A DNA stretch of 6,800 bases, taken from Acidimicrobiaceae bacterium (GTDB lineage Bacteria; Actinomycetota; Acidimicrobiia; Acidimicrobiales; UBA8190). Made by a program: the position numbers and the translations under genes. The notes beneath the pieces were generated by a model. It was not told the origin of the DNA, did not search any database, and was given only the letters and a program-made list of their open reading frames with translations. The DNA is taken from assembly GCA_003131945.1 (NCBI GenBank), contig PKWD01000056.1, forward strand, positions 2,592 through 9,391, in the 5' to 3' direction. Numbering within the stretch: the first letter of the stretch is position 1; each line of letters opens with the position of its first letter. Below, piece after piece: positions 1 to 5,330 of the stretch.

Positions 1-404
1 TGCTCATCTTCGCCTCTTTCTGGATCGGCCAGGCCGTCCTGTCGTCGGGCCGGGCACCGACAGCCACCCTCGGCCAGCCGGGAGTGCTCCGCGCCGTGGT
101 GCTCTCGGGCGCCTTCCTGGCTCTCCTCGGTCTCCTCGGGCTCGGCCTGGGCGTGATCATCCGCCACACCGCCGGCGCGGTGGCGGCCTACGTGGGGATC
201 ACCTTCCTGCTTCCCGTCCTGCTCCAGCGCATCCCCGGCACTCCGAGCCGCTACACGCCGGTGGGAATCCTGGCCAACTCGGTGTCCGCTGTCGTGCCCC
301 AGTCCCATCAGGTGTCCGCCCCCACCGGCTTCCTCTTGATGGTCCTCTACTGCACCATCATCCTCGGCATCGGGACGGCCCTGATCGCCCGCCGTGACGC
401 ATGA
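1..404 (+). CDS. ABC-2 type transporter permease, C-terminal part (5' end outside window)
   Basis: The frame is open from base 3 to the TGA at 402-404 and gives about 133 visible residues, so the N-terminal part lies left of the window. It is a very hydrophobic membrane protein end. One segment is at visible residues 30-50 (VLSGAFLALLGLLGLGLGVI). It is followed by the 'IRHTAGAVAAYVGITFLLPVLL' type stretch common in actinobacterial ABC-2 permeases, then a short extracellular-type loop with RIPGTPSRYTPVGILAN. A final segment (LLMVLYCTIILGIGTALIARRDA) ends in the usual short basic/acidic tail. Such permeases form the membrane channel of a two-subunit exporter, with a separate ATPase that would lie upstream. 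The stop codon overlaps the next gene by ATGA, so translation is probably coupled to the histidine kinase. The substrate cannot be read from the sequence. An ATG/GTG-initiated short protein starting at 84 is unlikely because the homologous frame continues upstream. Confidence 0.8.
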   Translation, partial: LIFASFWIGQAVLSSGRAPTATLGQPGVLRAVVLSGAFLALLGLLGLGLGVIIRHTAGAVAAYVGITFLLPVLLQRIPGTPSRYTPVGILANSVSAVVPQSHQVSAPTGFLLMVLYCTIILGIGTALIARRDA

Positions 405-1804
405 TGGCGGGGGACGTCGATGCCAAAGGGGTGCGGGTCCAGTTGCGGCTGGGAGGCAGTGAGAAGGTGATCGTGGTCTCCGAAGCCCGTCTGGACCAGA
501 TGCACAAGATCGCACGCACCATCGGGAACGAGCCGTTCGCCCGGCGGACCTGGTCCGAGCTTCTCTTCTTCTCCTTCAGTGTGCTGGTGGCTGCCGTCGG
601 CATGGCCTTCATCGCCCTCACCATGCTCGGCGGTGTGGCGCTCGCCATCACCTTCGTCGGTCTGGTCATCATCGCCGGGTCGCTGCGGGGAGCGAGGGGG
701 ATCGGGGGCTTCCATCGTGGTCTCGCCCGCAGCTTCCTGGACGAGCACATCGAGGAACCGGAGCCCTTCGTGGCCCGGCCCGGCTTCTTCGGATGGCTCC
801 AATCGGCGCTCCGGGACCCCATTGGGTGGCGGGCCGTCGCCTATTCGGTGCTCAAGATGCCCCTGGCCGCCTTCGGCGTCTGGTTCGCCTTCAGCGTCTG
901 GGTGGACGCCTTCTTCTGCCTCACCTACCCCGTCTGGGGCAGGGGCTCGACGAGCCCGGCTGAGTTCGGCGTCATGGTGAACGTGTTCCCGCCGGGGTAC
1001 CTCTCGGTCGGAACCAACGGGTTCTTCCACGGACTGCTCATCTTCATCACCGGCGTGGTCCTGGTCTTCGTCGCCCCCTGGACCATGCGGGTCGTGGTCT
1101 ACATCGACCGTCGACTCATGCGCGTCCTGCTGGCCCCTGACGCCATGACGGCCAGGGTGCGCTCGCTCGAGCACGCCCGGGCTCAGACCCTCGACACGTC
1201 GGCCGCCACCCTGCGCCGGATCGAGCGCGATCTCCACGACGGGACCCAGGCGCAGTTGGTGGCCGTGGCCATGCGTCTCGGCCAGGCGAAGGAGAAACTG
1301 GCTACGGGCGACGGGTTCGACCTCGACCAGGTGCGCCAGCTGGTGGACGACGCCCACAAAGGAGCCAAGGAGGCCATCGCCGAACTGCGCGACCTGGCCC
1401 GGGGAATCCATCCCCCCGCCCTCGACATCGGGCTGGAGGGCGCGCTCTCGACCCTGGCCGCTCGCAGCACAGTGCCGAGCGACGTGACAGTCATGCTCAA
1501 AGACCGTCCCACACCGGCCATCGAGGCCATCGCCTACTTCTGCGTGGCCGAGCTCATGGCCAACATCGTCCAGCACGCCCAGGCGTCGCGCGCCAGTATC
1601 AGCTGCGCCCAACAGGGGGAGTGGCTGCGCATCGTCGTACGCGACGACGGACGGGGGGGAGCGCAGCCGGCGATGGTCGGTTCGTCCTGCAGCGGGTTGA
1701 CCGGACTGACCGATCGGGTGCACGTCGTGGACGGTCGCCTCCACATCACGAGCCCGGCCGGTGGGCCCACCGTGATCACCATTGATCTGCCGTTGCACGC
1801 GTAG
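401..1804 (+). CDS. Sensor-domain histidine kinase (NarL/HisKA_3 type)
   Basis: A 467-residue membrane sensor kinase that should autophosphorylate on a histidine and pass the phosphate to the adjacent LuxR-type regulator. About 50 soluble residues precede hydrophobic segments near 54-76, 77-95, 145-172 and 208-232. This layout matches the actinobacterial 'Sensor' (PF13796-like) region, including the RDPIGWRAVAYSVLKMPLA stretch. The HisKA_3 dimerisation motif RRIERDLHDGTQAQ places the phospho-acceptor at His279. The HATPase_c domain follows, with N-box Asn388 (ELMANIVQHA), G1 box D415-D-G-R-G (residues 415-419) and a G2-like SGLTGLTDRV. All key residues are present, so the kinase looks functional. 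ATG 401 is preferred because it overlaps the permease stop (ATGA); no strong Shine-Dalgarno is seen and ATG 404 is an equally possible start. The signal sensed is unknown. Confidence 0.93.
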   Translation: MMAGDVDAKGVRVQLRLGGSEKVIVVSEARLDQMHKIARTIGNEPFARRTWSELLFFSFSVLVAAVGMAFIALTMLGGVALAITFVGLVIIAGSLRGARGIGGFHRGLARSFLDEHIEEPEPFVARPGFFGWLQSALRDPIGWRAVAYSVLKMPLAAFGVWFAFSVWVDAFFCLTYPVWGRGSTSPAEFGVMVNVFPPGYLSVGTNGFFHGLLIFITGVVLVFVAPWTMRVVVYIDRRLMRVLLAPDAMTARVRSLEHARAQTLDTSAATLRRIERDLHDGTQAQLVAVAMRLGQAKEKLATGDGFDLDQVRQLVDDAHKGAKEAIAELRDLARGIHPPALDIGLEGALSTLAARSTVPSDVTVMLKDRPTPAIEAIAYFCVAELMANIVQHAQASRASISCAQQGEWLRIVVRDDGRGGAQPAMVGSSCSGLTGLTDRVHVVDGRLHITSPAGGPTVITIDLPLHA

Positions 1805-2462
1805 ATGACCGATTCCATACGAGTCGCCATCGCCGAAGACTCAGCGATACTGCGCGACGGGCTCGTCCAGCTACTGGCCGACCGCGGCTTCGACATCACC
1901 GCCGCGGTGGGCGAACCGGAGGGCCTCTGTGAGTCGATCGAGCGGGGACTGCCCCGATGTGGCCGTGATCGACATCCGCATGCCGCCCACCTTCACCGAC
2001 GAGGGGCTCCGGGCCGCCATCGACCTGCGCCGGCGCCACCCGGGGCTCGGGATCCTTCTGTTCTCCCAGTACATCGAGACCCGCTATGCCGCCGACCTGC
2101 TGGCTGACGACGCCGCCGGCATCGGCTACCTGCTGAAGGACCGGGTGGCCGACGTGAGCGACTTCGTCGAGGCCCTCGTGCGCGTGGCCTCCGGTGGCAC
2201 CGCCCTCGACCCCGAAGTCGTCACCCAGCTCCTCGGGGCCTCCCGGCGGACCGAGTCCATCTCGAGGCTGAGCGCCCGGGAGCGCGACGTGCTCTCGCTC
2301 ATGGCCGAAGGCCGCTCCAATGCGGCCATCGCCACCGCGCTCGTCGTCTCCGAGGGCGGTGTGGAGAAGCACGTGGCCAACATCTTCGCCAAGCTCGATC
2401 TACCTGTCTCGCAGTCGGACCACCGCCGGGTCCTGGCCGTCCTACGGTTCCTCGACTCTTGA
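1805..2462 (+). pseudogene. LuxR/NarL-family response regulator, interrupted by one frameshift
   Basis: The ATG directly abuts the kinase stop codon (TAG 1802-1804), the normal place for the partner regulator. The first frame encodes MTDSIRVAIAEDSAILRDG, the receiver start with the acidic pair Glu11/Asp12. It then loses similarity after about residue 47. The frame beginning one base later carries the rest: VAVIDIRMPP with phospho-acceptor Asp (codon 1971-1973, residue 56 after correction), the ILLFSQYIE switch region, the YLLKD lysine, and a LuxR helix-turn-helix (LSARERDVLSLMAEGRSN to VEKHVANIFAKLDL). Removing one G from 1944-1947 (giving ERDCPDVAVID) or one C from 1952-1955 (giving ERGLPDVAVID) restores a 218-residue protein of normal family length. 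As written the regulator would be truncated. A sequencing or assembly error is a likely explanation because both halves are well preserved. Confidence 0.88.
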
Positions 2463-2492
2463 GCTGAGCCCGACGAGCCGAAAAGGGAAGTT

Positions 2493-2522
2493 CTACGGCC
2501 CGCCGGCTCCGGGGCACCGTAG
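2493..2522 (+). terminator. Hairpin between response regulator and MFS gene (possible terminator or leader element)
   Basis: CTACGG (2493-2498) pairs with CCGTAG (2517-2522), and inside it CCCG (2499-2502) pairs with CGGG (2510-2513). This makes a roughly 10-bp stem with a 7-base loop and a 3-base bulge. A wider inverted repeat, AGCCCGA (2467-2473) and TCGGGCT (2525-2531), brackets it. No T-run follows, so a classical intrinsic terminator is not shown. It lies only 9 bases before the proposed GTG of the transporter, so it could equally act as a leader structure that masks the start region. Confidence 0.3.
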
Positions 2523-2531
2523 GCTCGGGCT

Positions 2532-4067
2532 GTGCCGGACGACGACACCGACCGGGTGTTCGGGTTCCCTACCCGGCCCCGCAGCCCGCTCCGCTTCGTC
2601 CGTCGCACCACCCGTGCCGGAGCCACCGCCGCCCGCTCACGACTCACCTTCACCCTGGGCGGACCCACCCGGACCCAGATCGTCGCCGTCCTGGCCGGCG
2701 TGCTCGCCCTCAGCAGCGCCGATGTCGCCACCGTGGGCGCCTCGGCCATCGAACTCCGCCAGCATCTCCACATCGACAACACCGACATCGGGCTGCTGGT
2801 GGCCGTCAGCTCCTTGGTGGGCGCGGTGGCGGCCCTCCCCTTCGGGGTCTTGGCCGACCGGGTCCGGCGGACCTGAACGTTGTCGATCGCCATCTCCCTG
2901 TGGGGTATCGCCATGCTGTGGAGCGCCACGGCCGGCTCCTTCGGCAAGCTCCTGCTGGCACGGCTGGCATTGGGGGTGGTGACGGCGGCGGCCGGTCCGA
3001 TCGTGGCGTCACTGGTGGGGGACTACTTCCCCGGCCGGGAACGGGGCCGCATCTACTCCTTCATCCTCACCGGCGAACTGATCGGTGCCGGCGTCGGATT
3101 CGCAGTGACCGGGGACATCGCCGCCCTCTCGTGGCGCGCCGCCTTCGTGGCCCTGGCCATCCCCGCATTCGTCCTCGCCTATCTAGTCTTCCGGTTACCC
3201 GAGCCGGTGCGCGGTGGCCAGGGAGCGTTGCTCCCGGATCCCGGATACCGACAATCGACGTCCGACGACGCCGGGTCCGAGTCGGCTCCGGGTGGGATCA
3301 CCGACGCCCAGCGCCTGGCCCTGGAGCGCCACATCGCTCCCGACCCCCGCTTGGTCCGCCAGGGGTCGGCCGAGCGCATGGGGTTCATGGCCGCCGCCCG
3401 CTACGTGCTGCACGTCCGGACGAACGTCGCCCTGATCATCTCCGGGGCCTGCGGGTACTACTTCCTGGCCGGGGTGCAGACATTCGGCGTCGAGTTCGTC
3501 CACGCCCAATATCGCGTCAATCAGGTGCTGGCCAACCTGCTCATGCTCGTCGTGGGTGGAGGTGCGGCGGCCGGGGTCCTGATCGCGGGTCCGCTGGGCG
3601 ACAAGCTGCTCGGGACCGGGCACCTGAAGGGAAGGATCCAGGTGCCCGCATTCGCGGCTGTGGCCACTGTGCTTCTTTTCATCCCCGCTCTGGTCACCCA
3701 CAGCTGGATCACGGCCCTGCCGTACATCGTCCTGGCCGGCGCCGCCCTCTCGGCGCAGAACCCCCCGATCGATGCGGCGCGCCTCGACATCGTCCCCGCC
3801 CGCTTGTGGGGCCGGGCCGAGGGCATCCGCACGTCCGTCCGCACCGGCGCCCAAGCGCTCGCTCCCCTGCTGTTCGGCGCCGTGTCCGACCTGTTGAGTG
3901 GAAACCATCCCTACTCCGGTCTGCGGTGGACTTTCGTGATCATGCTCCTCCCCCTGAGCGCCAGCGCCTTTTTTCTCTTCCGGGCCATGCGGACCTATCC
4001 GAGCGACGTGGCCACGGCCGCAGTGGTGTCGGAGGCCACCAGGGCGCCGACGCCATCGGCCGAGTGA
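2532..4067 (+). pseudogene. MFS transporter (Spinster-like), interrupted by one in-frame TGA
   Basis: One continuous frame of 511 codons carries a single internal stop, TGA at 2874-2876 (codon 115). Before it are a roughly 45-residue Arg-rich cytoplasmic N-terminus, TM1 (residues 49-70), TM2 (about 85-105) and the MFS loop 2-3 signature GVLADRVRR. After it the same frame resumes with TM3 (SIAISLWGIAMLWS) and the rest of a 12-TM carrier: RLALGVV, FPGRERGRIYS, WRAAFVALAIPAFVLAYLVF, a long polar central loop (about 220-290), then a second half with GPLGDKLL, WGRAEGIRTSVRTGAQALAPLLFGAVSDLL and a final hydrophobic segment. The parent codon was probably CGA (Arg), one transition away. Other genes here use TGA as a normal stop, so recoding is unlikely. 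A TTG at 2880 could restart the downstream 395 residues. GTG 2532 is the best start, with GTG 2556 an alternative; neither has a clear ribosome binding site. The substrate is unknown. Confidence 0.85.
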
Positions 4068-4071
4068 CGGA

Positions 4072-5148
4072 CTACCCCGGTGCTGTCGTCGTTCGGTACC
4101 GCCGACGGAAGAGCAGGTAGGCGAGCGGGCCGGCCATGAGCGGGAGCCAATACGAGGCCATCCTGTAGGCCAGGGTGGCCAACAAGGCATGGCCCACACT
4201 GACGCCGGCCAGGACGAGCATGGCGCTCAAGGTCGCTTCGATGATCCCGAGGCCCCCGGGGGTGATCGGGACGAGGCCGATGACACCGGAGACGGCAAAG
4301 GCCAGGAGCACAAGTGAGGGTCGGGGGTGACTTCCCGTGGCCCGCAGGGCTGCCAGCAGACAGAGGTAGTCAAAGGCCAGTCGGCCGGCGGAAAGCAGTA
4401 CCGCGTCGCGCCATTTCCTGCCCAGCACCGACCTGATCGTGTCGCGTTCGAGCAGCAGACGCAGGTCCAGACCCTCAAGGGGACGTCGTCGTCGTGCCAG
4501 CCGGTTGTGAAGGCGCTGCATAAGGCGACCGAGCCATGCCAACGGCCGATCGGTGGCCAGAACGAAAACACCGAAACCGGTGAACAGGACGAAACCCCCG
4601 ATCCCGATGAAGGCGGCGTCGGCCAGACCGCTGCTCACCGGAGCGCCGAACAAGATGGCGGGAAGGGTGAAGATCGGCAGGGCCAGAAGGCCACCGATTC
4701 CCAACAGCGAAAAGGCCGTCAGACCGCCGACAGCGGTATCGGTGGCGATCCCCGAGGCGGCCAGCATCCGGTATTGGACAGCAGCGCCGGCGGCGTCGCC
4801 GGCCGGAAGAATGTTGGTGATGGCGTTGCCGGCGAGCTGAGCGGTGATCACGGCGAACCAGCCCCGGGTGCGCAGGGCCAGTCGCTGGAGGGCAAAGTCG
4901 CACCCGAAGTGAGCCATTTCGGCGGCCAGGGCGGCGATGAACCAGATCCAATTGAGCGTGGAGAGACGCGGCAACGAGGCGAACACCTCGGTGACGCGAG
5001 GCAGCACCAGGTAGATGGCCAACCCGCTGACCACCACGAAAACGACCCGCTTGACCACGGTTTTCCACGCCAGCGTCACTGTCGGTTCCGACGGCAGCGG
5101 ATCACCGGTGTCGGCATCGTTCGGCGAGGGATCGGGGGGATCGCCCAT
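4072..5148 (-). CDS. YbhN/LPG-synthase-TM family integral membrane protein
   Basis: A 358-residue polytopic protein with a short acidic, Pro-rich N-terminus (residues 1-25) and about eight or nine hydrophobic segments. It carries the hallmark stretches of the lysylphosphatidylglycerol synthase transmembrane family (PF03706, UPF0104): NILPAGDAAGAAVQYRML (112-129), VPITPGGLGIIEATLSAML (293-311) and a C-terminal YRMASYWLPLMAGPLAYLLFR (328-348). The polar segment at about 202-235 (QRLHNRLARRRRP) is a cytoplasmic loop. There is no soluble aminoacyl-transferase domain, so this is the stand-alone membrane form, usually of unproven function and sometimes linked to lipid or glycan movement. ATG 5148 is chosen because AGGA lies 7 bases upstream. 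The gene converges on the MFS gene with stop codons 4 bases apart, so no terminator fits between them. Upstream is a 182-base spacer that must hold its promoter. Confidence 0.92.
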   Translation of the reverse strand: MGDPPDPSPNDADTGDPLPSEPTVTLAWKTVVKRVVFVVVSGLAIYLVLPRVTEVFASLPRLSTLNWIWFIAALAAEMAHFGCDFALQRLALRTRGWFAVITAQLAGNAITNILPAGDAAGAAVQYRMLAASGIATDTAVGGLTAFSLLGIGGLLALPIFTLPAILFGAPVSSGLADAAFIGIGGFVLFTGFGVFVLATDRPLAWLGRLMQRLHNRLARRRRPLEGLDLRLLLERDTIRSVLGRKWRDAVLLSAGRLAFDYLCLLAALRATGSHPRPSLVLLAFAVSGVIGLVPITPGGLGIIEATLSAMLVLAGVSVGHALLATLAYRMASYWLPLMAGPLAYLLFRRRYRTTTAPG

Positions 5149-5155
5149 TCATGAT

Positions 5156-5160
5156 TCCTA
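5156..5160 (-). promoter_or_regulatory. Shine-Dalgarno site for the YbhN-like gene
   Basis: On the minus strand TAGGA lies 7 bases before ATG 5148-5146. It decides between this start and the out-of-frame ATG at 5152-5150, which encodes no family-like protein. It is one of the few clear ribosome binding sites in the window. A TATAGG hexamer (5162-5157) overlaps it, but no matching -35 element is visible, so I do not call a promoter. Confidence 0.6.
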
Positions 5161-5200
5161 TACCCCAAGATCGGGGGCGGAATTGGGTCGGGCTGTCCGA

Positions 5201-5230
5201 GGGCCCGGATCAGCGACGATCCCGGGACCC
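5201..5230 (-). terminator. GC-rich hairpin in the spacer between surface protein and YbhN-like gene
   Basis: GGG-CCCGG-ATC (5201-5211) pairs with GAT-C-CCGGG-A-CCC (5218-5230) around a 6-base loop (AGCGAC). This is an 11-bp stem with two single-base bulges. It sits about 100 bases after the stop codon of the surface protein and about 50 bases before the YbhN-like start, both on the minus strand. No T-run follows, so it may be a U-less terminator or an operator-like palindrome. The rest of the 5149-5330 spacer shows no gene. Confidence 0.33.
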
Positions 5231-5330
5231 ACCCCAGTTCCTGAAGACGGCCGCCCGGTGGGGGAAGACGAGGGCGCTGGTCGACCTCGACGAACCGGGG
5301 CCGTCAAATGGACGAGAGGATCTTCCTACC

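Noticed and set aside
347..1798. Long open frame on the minus strand, fully antisense to the histidine kinase
   Set aside because: Composition is Gly, His, Glu, Asp and Pro rich with no domain-like pattern, and the plus-strand frame has clear kinase motifs. Such shadow frames are normal in GC-rich DNA.
2874..2876. TGA as selenocysteine or a reassigned codon
   Set aside because: The site is a loop Arg position in MFS proteins, no SECIS-like need is evident, and TGA ends three genes in this window (404, 2462, 4067).
2900..4120. 406-codon plus-strand frame overlapping the transporter
   Set aside because: It is Arg, Gly and Pro rich with no hydrophobic segments, while the overlapping frame is a clear MFS transporter.
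4327..5154. Plus-strand open frame opposite the YbhN-like gene
   Set aside because: Gln, Gly and Asp rich without motifs; the minus strand shows the PITPGGLGIIEA signature and membrane segments.
5149..5330. Small gene or RNA gene in the spacer
   Set aside because: No tRNA-like fold, no start with a ribosome binding site and no coding pattern; only a hairpin and the Shine-Dalgarno of the minus-strand gene are visible.
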